From positions 1 to 64,000 of the forward strand of contig MNRQ01000018.1 of assembly GCA_001916035.1 (NCBI GenBank): DNA of 64,000 nt, read 5' to 3'. Source of the stretch: Clostridium sp. 27_14 (lineage in GTDB: Bacteria > Bacillota > Clostridia > TANB77 > CAG-508). Position numbers and translations under genes: made by a program. The notes under the pieces are model-generated. The model saw nothing but the letters and a program-made list of their open reading frames with translations, ran no database searches and was not told the DNA's origin. This document shows, one piece after another, positions 36,140 to 44,685 of the stretch; the first letter of the stretch is position 1; each line of letters starts with the position of its first letter.

Positions 36140-37276
36140 ATGCCAAATAAAAATATTGATGGTGTAAACGAAAATGAAGTAAAAAAAGATGAAAAATTAA
36201 AAGTACAAGCAAGCGAAAAAATAAAAAATCTTTTAAATGAGGCAAAAAAGAATGGAAAAGTAACTTATGAAGAACTAGCAAACCAACTAAATGATATAAA
36301 TCCAGAACAAATGGATACTGTATTTGATGCATTTGAAGAAATAGGAGTAGACCTAACAGACGACTTTGATGTAGAACCAGACGTAGAAGACTTAAAAGAA
36401 GTAGAAAATTTAAAATTAGACCAAATCACAGAAACAAGTTTTGAAGGAATAAGTGTTGACGACCCAGTACGAATGTATTTAAGAGAAATAGGAAGAATAC
36501 CACTATTAACGTATGAAGAAGAACTAGAATTAGCACAAAAAATTTTAGAAGGTGATGAAGAAGCAAAACAAAAACTAGCAGAATCAAACTTAAGACTAGT
36601 TGTAAGTATAGCCAAAAAATATGTAGGAAGAGGAATGTTATTTTTAGACTTAATACAAGAAGGAAACATGGGACTAATGAAAGCAGTAGAAAAATTTGAC
36701 TACACCAAAGGATTCAAATTTAGTACTTATGCAACATGGTGGATAAAACAAGCAATAACAAGAGCAATAGCAGACCAAGCAAGAACAATAAGAATACCAG
36801 TACACATGGTAGAAACAATAAATAAATTAATACGTACATCAAGACACTTATTACAACAATTAGGAAGAGAACCAACCCCAGAAGAAATAGCAGCAGAAAT
36901 GGAAATACCAGTAGAAAGAGTAGCAGAAATTCAAAAAATAGCACAAGACCCAGTATCATTAGAAACACCAATAGGAGAAGAAGACGACAGTCATTTAGGA
37001 GACTTTATCCAAGACGAAGAAAGTCCAGCACCACATGACGCAGCATCATACACAATGCTAAGAGAACAACTAGAAGAAGTAATGAACACACTAACACCAA
37101 GAGAAGCAAAAGTATTAAAACTAAGATTTGGACTAGAAGACGGAAAATCAAGAACACTAGAAGAAGTGGGAAAAGAATTTAATGTCACTCGTGAAAGAAT
37201 ACGTCAAATAGAAGCAAAAGCTCTTAGAAAATTAAGACACCCAAGTAGAAGCAAAAAATTAAGAGACTATATGTAA
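36140..37276 (+). CDS. rpoD: RNA polymerase primary sigma factor
   Basis: Housekeeping sigma factor (SigA), 378 residues. An N-terminal region 1.1-like helical segment (KNGKVTYEELANQLNDINPEQMDTVFDAF) is followed by region 1.2 (DPVRMYLREIG), region 2 (NLRLVVSIAKKY, DLIQEGNMGLMKAVEKFDY, FSTYATWWIKQAI) and region 4 (EVGKEFNVTRERIRQIEAKALRKLR). The ATG at 36140 follows AGGAGTGAATAAA; the GTG at 36131 lies in the RBS spacer. It is the second gene of the dnaG-rpoD operon. Confidence 0.97.
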   Translation: MPNKNIDGVNENEVKKDEKLKVQASEKIKNLLNEAKKNGKVTYEELANQLNDINPEQMDTVFDAFEEIGVDLTDDFDVEPDVEDLKEVENLKLDQITETSFEGISVDDPVRMYLREIGRIPLLTYEEELELAQKILEGDEEAKQKLAESNLRLVVSIAKKYVGRGMLFLDLIQEGNMGLMKAVEKFDYTKGFKFSTYATWWIKQAITRAIADQARTIRIPVHMVETINKLIRTSRHLLQQLGREPTPEEIAAEMEIPVERVAEIQKIAQDPVSLETPIGEEDDSHLGDFIQDEESPAPHDAASYTMLREQLEEVMNTLTPREAKVLKLRFGLEDGKSRTLEEVGKEFNVTRERIRQIEAKALRKLRHPSRSKKLRDYM

Positions 37277-37361
37277 AATAAATAGAAAAATTATATTTAG
37301 AAATTTCAAACAACATAATATATAAGAAAATGTAAAAACAAAGAAGGGCTCAGGTGTAAAT

Positions 37362-38426
37362 ATGCAACAAATAAATGATTTTTTTAGTAATATAAGTGCA
37401 ATTAAATTTGCAGACGTAGTATTTGCTATTTGTATTATAGTATTATTTAAACTATTAAGTGGAAGTATATCTTATGGAATAATAAAACTATTAAAAATGA
37501 AAGTAAAAAAAGGAAGAGAAATAAAAGAAAGTGCATTTTATTACCCATTAAAAGTATTTATATCAATTTTAGGATTTTATATAGCAATATATTTTTTAAA
37601 AACGCCATTAAACCTTTCAGCAAAAGTCATGGGAATAGTAAATAAAGCATTTTCAATAATATCAATTATAATATTTGCAAGAGGACTAGCAAAAAGTTTT
37701 GTACCAGGATCAGCACTAGTATACAAAATGATAAAAGCAACAGAAAAAGAAGAAGTCGACACATCATTCAATTTCTTTCTAAAAATAATACGTTTTGTAA
37801 TATATGTAATTGCAGTATTTTTAATAATAACAGAACTAGGAATCAACTTAAATGGATTAATAGCAGGATTTGGAATAACAGGACTTATAGTAACATTAGC
37901 AGCACAAGACACAGCAAAAAACTTATTTGGAGGAGTAGTCATATTTTTAGACAAACCATTTGTTGTAGGAGATTGGATACAATTTGATAAATACGAAGGA
38001 ACAGTAGAAGACATCACATTTAGAAGTACAAGAATAAGAACATTTGAAAACTCAGTAGTAAATGTACCAAACGCAGTTTTATCAAACACATCAATAAATA
38101 ACTGGAGCCGTATGGAAAAAAGAAGATTCAAATGCACACTATGCCTAGAATTAGACACACCATTAGAAAAAGTACAAAGACTAGCAAAAAGAATAGAAGA
38201 AATGCTAATAAAACATGACGATATAATAGACGAATCTGTTATAGTAAAATTCGAATCAATATCTGACAATGGAATAGACTTACTAATTTATAGTTACACT
38301 AACTCTGTAGACTATGCCAGTTTTTTAGAAGAAAAACAAAAAATCAACTTTATGCTAATGAAACTACTAGCAGAAGAAAAAATAGAATTAGCGTATGACA
38401 CAAAAACAGTATATGTAAAAGAATAG
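37362..38426 (+). CDS. MscS-type mechanosensitive ion channel
   Basis: Small-conductance mechanosensitive channel, 354 residues, a membrane release valve during osmotic downshock. Three to four N-terminal transmembrane helices, then the pore helix and beta domain: GLIAGFGITGLIVTLAAQDTAKNLFGGVVIFLDKPFVVGDWI is characteristic, followed by FRSTRIRTFENSVVNVPNAVLSN. The C-terminal alpha/beta domain is present. RBS is a weak AGGTG. It follows rpoD by 85 bases and is followed by a two-component system, with no evident functional link. Confidence 0.92.
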   Translation: MQQINDFFSNISAIKFADVVFAICIIVLFKLLSGSISYGIIKLLKMKVKKGREIKESAFYYPLKVFISILGFYIAIYFLKTPLNLSAKVMGIVNKAFSIISIIIFARGLAKSFVPGSALVYKMIKATEKEEVDTSFNFFLKIIRFVIYVIAVFLIITELGINLNGLIAGFGITGLIVTLAAQDTAKNLFGGVVIFLDKPFVVGDWIQFDKYEGTVEDITFRSTRIRTFENSVVNVPNAVLSNTSINNWSRMEKRRFKCTLCLELDTPLEKVQRLAKRIEEMLIKHDDIIDESVIVKFESISDNGIDLLIYSYTNSVDYASFLEEKQKINFMLMKLLAEEKIELAYDTKTVYVKE

Positions 38427-38608
38427 AAAAAATTAAGCGACTTTATAACAATAAAGCCGTTTAATTACATTATAGTAAAAACAAAATAAAAGAAGTTTAA
38501 AAACTTTTACAAAAACGTTCATATTTTGGACATAAAAATATAATATAATCTAAAAAGGCAGATATAAAAACGGCCAAAAACAAATAATAGAAAGGAATGT
38601 AATCAAAG

Positions 38609-39286
38609 ATGGAAGAAAGTATACTAGTAGTTGACGATGAAGAAAGAATGAGAAAATTAATAAAAGACTTTTTAACAAATAAAGGGTACCACATATTACA
38701 AGCAGAGGATGGAGAAAAAGCACTAGAAATCTATCAAGAAAACAAATCAAAAATAATGTTAGTATTATTAGACGTAATGATGCCAAAACTAGATGGATGG
38801 TCTGTATTAAGACAAATAAGACAAGAAAACAAAGAACTACCAATAATAATGCTTACAGCAAGAGGAGAAGAACAAGACGAATTATTTGGATTCGAATTAG
38901 GAGTAGACGAATATATATCAAAACCATTTAGTCCAAAAATATTAGTAGCAAGAGTAGAAGCAATACTAAAAAGAACAGGAAAAAACGAAAAAGAAATAAA
39001 AGACCTTGGAGGAATACAAATAGACAAAGAAGGAAGAACTGTCTCAGTCGACGGAAAACCAATTGAATTAAGTCTAAGAGAATATGAATTACTACTATAC
39101 TTAGTACAAAATGAAAACATAGCACTTTCAAGAGACAAGATACTAAACAATGTATGGAATTACGACTATTATGGAGACACAAGAACAATAGACAGCCATG
39201 TAAAAAAAATCAGACATAAACTAGGAAAAAAAGGCAAATACATAAAAACAATAAGAGGAATAGGATACAAATTCGAAGTAAAATAA
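38609..39286 (+). CDS. OmpR-family response regulator
   Basis: Two-component response regulator, 225 residues. Receiver domain with Asp55 as the phosphorylation site (VLLDVMMPKLDGW), acidic pair at 9-10, switch Thr in MLTARGE and Lys in SKPFSP. The C-terminal winged helix ends in RTIDSHVKKIRHKLG...IRGIGYKFEVK, typical of OmpR/PhoB DNA-binding domains. RBS GAAAGGAATG. The cognate kinase gene follows by 88 bases. Upstream, TATAATATAAT is present but no clear -35 was found. Confidence 0.95.
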   Translation: MEESILVVDDEERMRKLIKDFLTNKGYHILQAEDGEKALEIYQENKSKIMLVLLDVMMPKLDGWSVLRQIRQENKELPIIMLTARGEEQDELFGFELGVDEYISKPFSPKILVARVEAILKRTGKNEKEIKDLGGIQIDKEGRTVSVDGKPIELSLREYELLLYLVQNENIALSRDKILNNVWNYDYYGDTRTIDSHVKKIRHKLGKKGKYIKTIRGIGYKFEVK

Positions 39287-39374
39287 AAAACATTAAAAAA
39301 ACAAAGAAATAAAAAATAGTTAAAAACAAAAAGACTGAAAAAATAAAAAATCAAGTAAAAGGAACTGAATAAAA

Positions 39375-40892
39375 ATGATTCAAAAAAAAGAAAAGAAAAT
39401 AGAAAAAATAAAAAGAATATTTCATTCAGTAAAAGCAAAGCTATTTATAACACTATGTGCAACAGTATTATGCATAATAATATTTCTAATAATATTAAAC
39501 AGTTTTGCTTTAGAAAAATTTTATTTATATAGCAAAGAAAATACATTAAAAGACGTATATAAACAACTAAATGATTATTACAATGGAGAAGACCATGAAT
39601 TAGACTTAGAAAGTGAACTAGAAAAAATAGCAATAAAAAACAATTTTGATATATTAATAAAAGATGAAGACAACATGAGTATATATAACTCAAACAAAAA
39701 CTTTTACTCAATTGTAGGAAGTGCAGTAAACTCAATAATAAACGAGAAAGGAAACAACCTGTTAGAAAGCAGTGACAAATATACAATATTCAAACAAAAA
39801 GACTTCAGAAATGGAGTAAACTATGTAATGCTTTCAGGAGAATTTGATAACGGATATTATTTATACATAAGAATACCAGTATCATCAATAAAAGACAGTG
39901 TACGCATATCAAATAACTTTTTAATAATGATAGCAGGATTCACAATTTTAATATCAGCAATAATGGTTTCAGTAATTTCAAGAAAATTCACAGAACCAAT
40001 ATTAGAATTAAACAAAATAGCACAAAATATGGCAAACTTAGACTTTAGCCATAAATACAAAATAACAGATGCAGACGACGAAATAAACAATTTAGGAAAA
40101 AGCATAAACACAATGTCAGACAAACTAGAAAGAACAATAAACCAGTTACGAAGCACAAATGTAGAACTAGAAAGAGACATTGAAGAAAAATCAAAAATAG
40201 ATGAAATGAGAAAAAGTTTTATCTCAGACGTATCACATGAACTAAAAACACCAATAGCCCTAATACAAGGATACAGTGAAGGACTACTAGAAAATGTCAA
40301 CTCAGACGAAGAAAGCAGGAAATTTTATGCAGAAGTAATATTAGATGAAACAAACAAAATGGACAAACTTGTAAAACAACTACTAGAACTAATGAAACTA
40401 GAATATGGAAAAAGAGAATTCAACAATAGAGAATTCGACATTGTAGAATTAGAAAAAGCAGTAATACAAAAATCAAAATTACTACTAGAAGAAAAAAAAG
40501 TAAAAGTAATATTAGACGCAAGCAAAGAAATAAAAGTATTTGCAGACGACTTTTATATAGAACAAGTAATCACAAATTATTTAACAAATGCAATAAAAAA
40601 TGTAAAAGAAATAGATGGAGAAAAATATATAAAAATAGAAAACGAAAACTTAACAGAATCAAATGTAATACGCATAAAAGTATTTAATACAGGAGAGAAC
40701 ATATCAGAAGAAAATCTTGAAAGAATATGGAAGAGGTTTTATAAAGTAGACGAATCAAGAAATCGATCACAAGGAGGAACAGGAATAGGCCTAGCATTTG
40801 TAAAAGCAATAATGACAAATTACAACATGAAATACGGAGTCATAAATTGCAAAAAAGGTATAGAATTTTACTTTGAACTAACAAAAGCATAA
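39375..40892 (+). CDS. Sensor histidine kinase
   Basis: Membrane histidine kinase, 505 residues. A transmembrane helix at about residues 18-40, an extracellular sensor region to about 180 rich in Asp/Asn, a second helix (FLIMIAGFTILISAIMVSVIS), a HAMP linker, then HisKA with His288 in SHELKTPIALIQGYSEGL and a HATPase_c domain with the N box (YLTNAIKNVKE), GTGENIS and GGTGIGLAFVK motifs. It pairs with the response regulator just upstream. RBS AAAGGA. The signal sensed is unknown. Confidence 0.94.
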   Translation: MIQKKEKKIEKIKRIFHSVKAKLFITLCATVLCIIIFLIILNSFALEKFYLYSKENTLKDVYKQLNDYYNGEDHELDLESELEKIAIKNNFDILIKDEDNMSIYNSNKNFYSIVGSAVNSIINEKGNNLLESSDKYTIFKQKDFRNGVNYVMLSGEFDNGYYLYIRIPVSSIKDSVRISNNFLIMIAGFTILISAIMVSVISRKFTEPILELNKIAQNMANLDFSHKYKITDADDEINNLGKSINTMSDKLERTINQLRSTNVELERDIEEKSKIDEMRKSFISDVSHELKTPIALIQGYSEGLLENVNSDEESRKFYAEVILDETNKMDKLVKQLLELMKLEYGKREFNNREFDIVELEKAVIQKSKLLLEEKKVKVILDASKEIKVFADDFYIEQVITNYLTNAIKNVKEIDGEKYIKIENENLTESNVIRIKVFNTGENISEENLERIWKRFYKVDESRNRSQGGTGIGLAFVKAIMTNYNMKYGVINCKKGIEFYFELTKA

Positions 40893-40937
40893 GAAATCAG
40901 TATAAAAAATTTTCGCAATATTAATACTTAAAAAAGT

Positions 40938-40966
40938 TTGACATATAATAAAATATGTGCTAATAT
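40938..40966 (+). promoter_or_regulatory. Promoter of short + RNA
   Basis: TTGACA (40938-40943), 17 bases, TAATAT (40961-40966). Only about 75 bases separate it from the terminator and no ORF intervenes. Confidence 0.75.
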
Positions 40967-40972
40967 AAATAT

Positions 40973-41050
40973 AGCAATATTGCAGTCAAATCAAGTAAAT
41001 GCTAAACAAAAAAAGACTAGGATTTCCTTAAAACATTCCTAGTCTTTTTC
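40973..41050 (+). ncRNA. Candidate antisense RNA (antitoxin-like, RNA II position)
   Basis: The expected transcript of about 75 bases has no RBS-preceded ORF and ends in the shared terminator. It contains GTCAAATC (40985-40992) and TAAATGCT (40996-41003), which recur on the + strand at 41111-41118 and 41065-41072, so this RNA is complementary to the minus transcript both just after its start codon and near the end of its ORF, besides the terminator overlap. TAGCAA is repeated too (40972 and 41101). This mirrors the par/Fst type I antitoxin layout. Expression and function are inferred. Confidence 0.4.
41010..41049. terminator. Shared bidirectional terminator
   Basis: AAAAAGACTAGGA (41010-41022) pairs with TCCTAGTCTTTTT (41037-41049); A-run and T-run on opposite sides serve both converging transcripts. 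Confidence 0.85.
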
Positions 41051-41055
41051 TTATG

Positions 41056-41127
41056 CTAATCACTTAAATGCTTTACAATTAAGTAAATCAAATATAGCTT
41101 TAGCAACTTCGTCAAATCTTTCAACAC
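41056..41127 (-). CDS. Tiny hydrophobic ORF, candidate type I toxin
   Basis: Too short for standard gene callers. A GGAGG ribosome binding site (41136-41132) is followed by GTG (41127-41125) and TTG (41124-41122, 7 bases from GGAGG, best spacing). The TTG start gives 22 residues beginning MKDL, with the hydrophobic core LKLYLIYLIV and stop TAG at 41058-41056. A strong minus promoter lies upstream and a terminator downstream. Small hydrophobic peptides with an MKDL start are also seen in Fst-type toxins, but overall similarity is weak. An overlapping frame (41146-41060) could encode a 28-residue amphipathic peptide from a GTG without RBS, so the coding frame is not certain. Confidence 0.35.
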   Translation of the reverse strand: MLKDLTKLLKLYLIYLIVKHLSD

Positions 41128-41165
41128 TAAACCTCCTTCCTGCCACTAAGCAAGACGGCACAAAT

Positions 41166-41194
41166 ATAATAATATAAACATAAAAATATGTCAA
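41166..41194 (-). promoter_or_regulatory. Promoter of minus-strand small mRNA
   Basis: On the minus strand TTGACA (41194-41189), 17 bases, TATTAT (41171-41166). Transcription would start near 41158 and run to the shared terminator, about 150 bases. Confidence 0.75.
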
Positions 41195-41241
41195 CAACAA
41201 AAAAATAATAAATAATGTCACATTTTGTCGATAAAAAAATC

Positions 41242-41270
41242 TTTACAACACATTAATAATATGCTAATAT
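41242..41270 (+). promoter_or_regulatory. Promoter of sortase gene
   Basis: TTTACA (41242-41247), 17 bases, TAATAT (41265-41270). A near match to the Spo0A box, TTTTGTCGAT, lies at 41223-41232. Confidence 0.6.
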
Positions 41271-41406
41271 ATGAACATAAGATTTATTCACGAAGCATTA
41301 AAAAAGAATGCAAAATCATTTTAAATCTAGAAAATTTTTTCGAAAAAATTAATTTCTAAAAATTCCAAAAAAAGAAAAAACAAAATAAGGCAGGTGAGGA
41401 ATATGC

Positions 41407-42129
41407 ATGCATAAAATCTACACAAGCAGATATATAAACACCATCAGCTTAATAATAACAGTTATACTATTTCTAATAAGTAACACAATATATTATATAA
41501 TCCAAAATCCAAAAATTTTACAAATAGGAATAAAAAACACTGTAAAAGTAGAATTTGATGATAAAACAAATATATCTCAAAACACAACAAAAGAAAATGA
41601 AAACAACAAAAACAAAGAAAAAACAAATTCAACTAACCAAACAAAAGAAGAAAAACAAGCAAAAACAGAAAACGCTACAACAAAAGAAACAAATATTAAA
41701 GAAAAACAATGGTACTTAAAAATACCACGAATATTTTTAGAAGCAGAAATAGCAGAAGGAACAACAACAGAAGTAATGAATACATATATAGGACATTTTG
41801 AAGAAAGTGCTAAAAAAGAAGGGAATATATGCTTAGCAGCACACAACAGAGGGTATCCAGTAAACTATTTTCAAAACCTAAAGTTATTAAAAAAAGGAGA
41901 CAAAATAGAATACAAATACCAAAATTTCAAAAAAGAATATGAAGTAACAGAAAACTATATCATAAAAGACACAGACTGGAGCTGTATGGAAAAAACAGAA
42001 GAAAATGAAATAACATTAATAACATGCATAGAAAATGAGCCAGAATATAGAAGATGCATAAAAGGAATAGAAAAAGAACAAACAAAAAGCAACAACAATG
42101 AAAGTAACTCAAAACTACTTTCAACTTAA
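41407..42129 (+). CDS. Sortase
   Basis: Membrane transpeptidase that joins LPXTG-type proteins to the wall. 240 residues with one N-terminal transmembrane helix (about 10-30), a Lys/Thr/Asn linker, then the sortase barrel: His146 in LAAHNRG, catalytic Cys207 in TLITC and Arg215/216 in EYRRC complete the His-Cys-Arg triad. The class was not assigned. The start is ATG at 41407; an overlapping ATG at 41403 gives only three codons. RBS AGGTGAGG. The next gene encodes a protein ending in LPVTG, the obvious substrate. Confidence 0.9.
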   Translation: MHKIYTSRYINTISLIITVILFLISNTIYYIIQNPKILQIGIKNTVKVEFDDKTNISQNTTKENENNKNKEKTNSTNQTKEEKQAKTENATTKETNIKEKQWYLKIPRIFLEAEIAEGTTTEVMNTYIGHFEESAKKEGNICLAAHNRGYPVNYFQNLKLLKKGDKIEYKYQNFKKEYEVTENYIIKDTDWSCMEKTEENEITLITCIENEPEYRRCIKGIEKEQTKSNNNESNSKLLST

Positions 42130-42176
42130 ACATCAAAACAAACTCAAAACACAAAAAATACAGAAAGGAAGGAAAA

Positions 42177-43541
42177 ATGAAGAGCAAAGAAAAAACTACA
42201 AAATACAAAAACATAAAGAACATCTTAAAAAAAATCATAAAAAAAGCAACAATAATTTTAAGCATAATAGTTATGAACACATTCACATTTATTGGAACAA
42301 GTGGAGCAGTAAATGCAAAAAAAATAGAAATAAAAAAAGAAGGAGAATGTGGAGAACTAATCACATATAGAGGAAAAATAATAAAAACAGACTACATATA
42401 TCATGAAAAAAATGGAAAAAAATACCCAGCATACTGTTTAGAAAAAGCAAAATATGGAATATCAGCAAATTTAACAGAAACAATAATTTCAGAAGGAAAT
42501 ATACATGATATAAAATTATGGAAATATATTATAAATGGATACCCATACAAAACATACCAGGAATTAGGATGCAAAAATAAAGAAGAAGCATATAGTGCTA
42601 CAAAACAAGCAATACAAATTTGCTTATATAAAAATAGAATAGAAGATTATAAACCAATAGGAGAAGCAGGAAAAAGGACAATAGAAGCAATAAAGAAAAT
42701 AACCGATTCAGCAGAAAAATCAAAAGAAGAACAAAAGCCAAGTTCAGTAAATATAAAAAGCATAAACGAAAATTTTGAACAAGACAATATACAACAAGAA
42801 TATCTTTCAAAAACTTATGAAATAAATACAAATGCAAATTATTCAAAATACAATGCATCAGTAGAAAGAATAAAAGCAATAATACCAGAAGGAATAAAAA
42901 TAACAGACATAAATAATAACGAAAAAGCAGAATTTGCATCAAAAGAAAAATTTAAAATACTAATACCAATTAATCATATAAACCAGGAAACAGAATTTAA
43001 AATTAAAATAAATACAAAAATAGAAACAAAACCAGTATTATATGGAAAAACAGCTAACAGTGCAAACGAAAATTATGCACTAACATCAGCAGTATATGAA
43101 AATATTGAAGAAATAATGTTAGACACATATTTAAAAAATACAACAAGTTTAAAAATCATAAAAAGAGATAAAGAAACACACAAAAAACTAAATTATGTAG
43201 AATTTGAAGTCCTAGATAAAAATAAGCAAACAATATATACAAACTTAAAAACAAATGCAGACGGAGAAATAACATTAAATAATATATTACCAGGAACATA
43301 TTACATAAGAGAAACAAAAGCAAAATATGGTTATATAAAACATTCAGAACTAACCAAAATAGAAATAAAATTGAATGAAAAAGCAATAATAGAATTTGAA
43401 AATATAAAAAAAAGCAAACCAAATATAACAATAAATGAAAAAGAAATAAAAGTAAGTTATGAAGAAGAAGAAAAACAAAAAGAAAACATAAATAAAGAAA
43501 AAAGCACAATAATAAAAAAACTACCAGTAACAGGAATGTAA
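42177..43541 (+). CDS. Sortase-substrate-like protein: thioester and CnaB domains, truncated sorting signal
   Basis: Exported surface protein of 454 residues. Signal peptide to about residue 47. A TQXA-like thioester domain carries Cys87 (YPAYCLEK) and Gln144 (SATKQAIQI). Residues about 215-320 look like a further beta domain. A CnaB/SpaA prealbumin fold follows, about 325-420 (SLKIIKRDKETHKKLNYVEFEV, ILPGTYYIRETKAKYGY), ending in a charged linker. The C-terminus is KKLPVTGM then stop: an LPVTG motif without the hydrophobic helix and basic tail required for normal sorting. No other frame downstream supplies one. RBS AGAAAGGAAGG, 47 bases after the sortase. Confidence 0.8.
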   Translation: MKSKEKTTKYKNIKNILKKIIKKATIILSIIVMNTFTFIGTSGAVNAKKIEIKKEGECGELITYRGKIIKTDYIYHEKNGKKYPAYCLEKAKYGISANLTETIISEGNIHDIKLWKYIINGYPYKTYQELGCKNKEEAYSATKQAIQICLYKNRIEDYKPIGEAGKRTIEAIKKITDSAEKSKEEQKPSSVNIKSINENFEQDNIQQEYLSKTYEINTNANYSKYNASVERIKAIIPEGIKITDINNNEKAEFASKEKFKILIPINHINQETEFKIKINTKIETKPVLYGKTANSANENYALTSAVYENIEEIMLDTYLKNTTSLKIIKRDKETHKKLNYVEFEVLDKNKQTIYTNLKTNADGEITLNNILPGTYYIRETKAKYGYIKHSELTKIEIKLNEKAIIEFENIKKSKPNITINEKEIKVSYEEEEKQKENINKEKSTIIKKLPVTGM

Positions 43542-43589
43542 AACAATTATAAAAATAATCTAAAGTTCACAAATATTATTTAGAAGAAG

Positions 43590-43619
43590 TTGACTCATAA
43601 AGATATTTTATGCTAAAAT
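43590..43619 (+). promoter_or_regulatory. Promoter
   Basis: TTGACT (43590-43595), 18 bases, TAAAAT (43614-43619), upstream of the 43652 gene. Confidence 0.65.
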
Positions 43620-43651
43620 GAATAAAAATAAAATATCAAGGAGAAAGCTAA

Positions 43652-44500
43652 ATGAATGTTCAACTACCAAAAGAATACAAAGTAAGAAAAAGAGACATAG
43701 TAATATATACAATATGCATAATAATATGTGTAGTAGCACTAACAATTGTAGTAACAATGCAAGTATTAGGAGAAGGAATAACAAACAAAGTATTCCATAC
43801 AAACAAATTACAAATAGCATCAGAAGAAGAACAGCTAAAATTACGAACAGATTTTGAAAACATGTTCACAAATAAAATTGAAGGCAAAATAGAAAATGTA
43901 GAAAAAAAGGACGAAAGCAAAGATATTATATTTACAGTTTATGAAAATGAAGATAACATATCAGAGAACTACACACTAAATGTACATATACCAAACTTTA
44001 ACATAAAAGACGAAAATATAGAAGAACTAAACAACAAAATTTCAACAGAATATAAACAAAAAGTAAATCAAATATTAAACAATAAAGGAAACCAAATAAT
44101 ATATTCCGTAGAATATAGTGCATATATAGAAAATGAAATTATATTTTTAATAATACGTTCAAATCTGAAAGAAAGCAACAATGCACAAAAACAAATGGTT
44201 TATACATATAACTATGATTTAAAAAACAAAAAAGAAATAACTTTAGAAAATATAATAGAAAAATTAAAATATAACAAAAATGATGTTCAAAAAGCAATTC
44301 AAAATTATATAGAAGAACAAGAAAAAAACTCAAAAAGTCTAAAAAATTTAGGATATGGAATTTATGTTAGAAATAGTAAAGATGAAATGTACAAAATAGA
44401 AAACACAAAAAATTTCTTTGTAAAAAACAATAAAATTTATATAATATATCCCTATGGAAATACTTCAGCAACAAGTGAAATGGACATAGTAATAATATAA
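43652..44500 (+). CDS. Membrane-anchored DUF3298/DUF4163-like protein, 282 aa
   Basis: One transmembrane helix near the N-terminus (about residues 15-38, IVIYTICIIICVVALTIVV), so most of the protein is outside. The exported part has the pattern of DUF4163/DUF3298 proteins: an N-terminal segment with LNVHIPNFNIKDENIEELNNKI, a strand-rich middle (YSVEYSAYIENEIIFLIIRS) and a C-terminal KIYIIYPYGNT segment. Related domains occur in RsiV anti-sigma factors and PdaC. Ligand and function unknown. RBS AAGGAG; own promoter and terminator. Confidence 0.65.
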   Translation: MNVQLPKEYKVRKRDIVIYTICIIICVVALTIVVTMQVLGEGITNKVFHTNKLQIASEEEQLKLRTDFENMFTNKIEGKIENVEKKDESKDIIFTVYENEDNISENYTLNVHIPNFNIKDENIEELNNKISTEYKQKVNQILNNKGNQIIYSVEYSAYIENEIIFLIIRSNLKESNNAQKQMVYTYNYDLKNKKEITLENIIEKLKYNKNDVQKAIQNYIEEQEKNSKSLKNLGYGIYVRNSKDEMYKIENTKNFFVKNNKIYIIYPYGNTSATSEMDIVII

Positions 44501-44540
44501 AAAAGTGAAAAGAAGTTCAAAGAACTTCTTTTCACTTTTT
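44501..44540. terminator. Strong terminator
   Basis: AAAAGTGAAAAGAAGTTC (44501-44518), loop AAA, GAACTTCTTTTCACTTTTT (44522-44540). Long perfect stem with A-run and T-run. Confidence 0.9.
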
Positions 44541-44685
44541 GAAAATAAAAGGGGATGTTTTTAATTTTAAATCAGTATCTCTAACTGATTATGTATGTAT
44601 TATACAATGTGTTTTTGTCCATTCTGTGAACTCAAAGTGAAAAAACAGAAAAGATTAAAATATTAAGTAGAAAGATTATTTTTAA

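Larger units (their letters stand above)
40893..41406. other. 514-base gene-poor region with two convergent small transcription units
   Basis: Between the histidine kinase and the sortase. It holds a + promoter (40938-40966), a minus promoter (41166-41194), a shared bidirectional terminator (41010-41049) and repeated 8-mers; see the small ORF and RNA entries. Downstream, 41242-41270 is the sortase promoter and TTTTTTCGAAAAAA (41335-41348) is a palindrome of unknown role. Confidence 0.6.

Noticed and set aside
43515..43580. A frameshift at a CGG codon explaining the truncated LPVTG tail
   Set aside because: No CGG is present and no alternative frame downstream encodes a hydrophobic helix.
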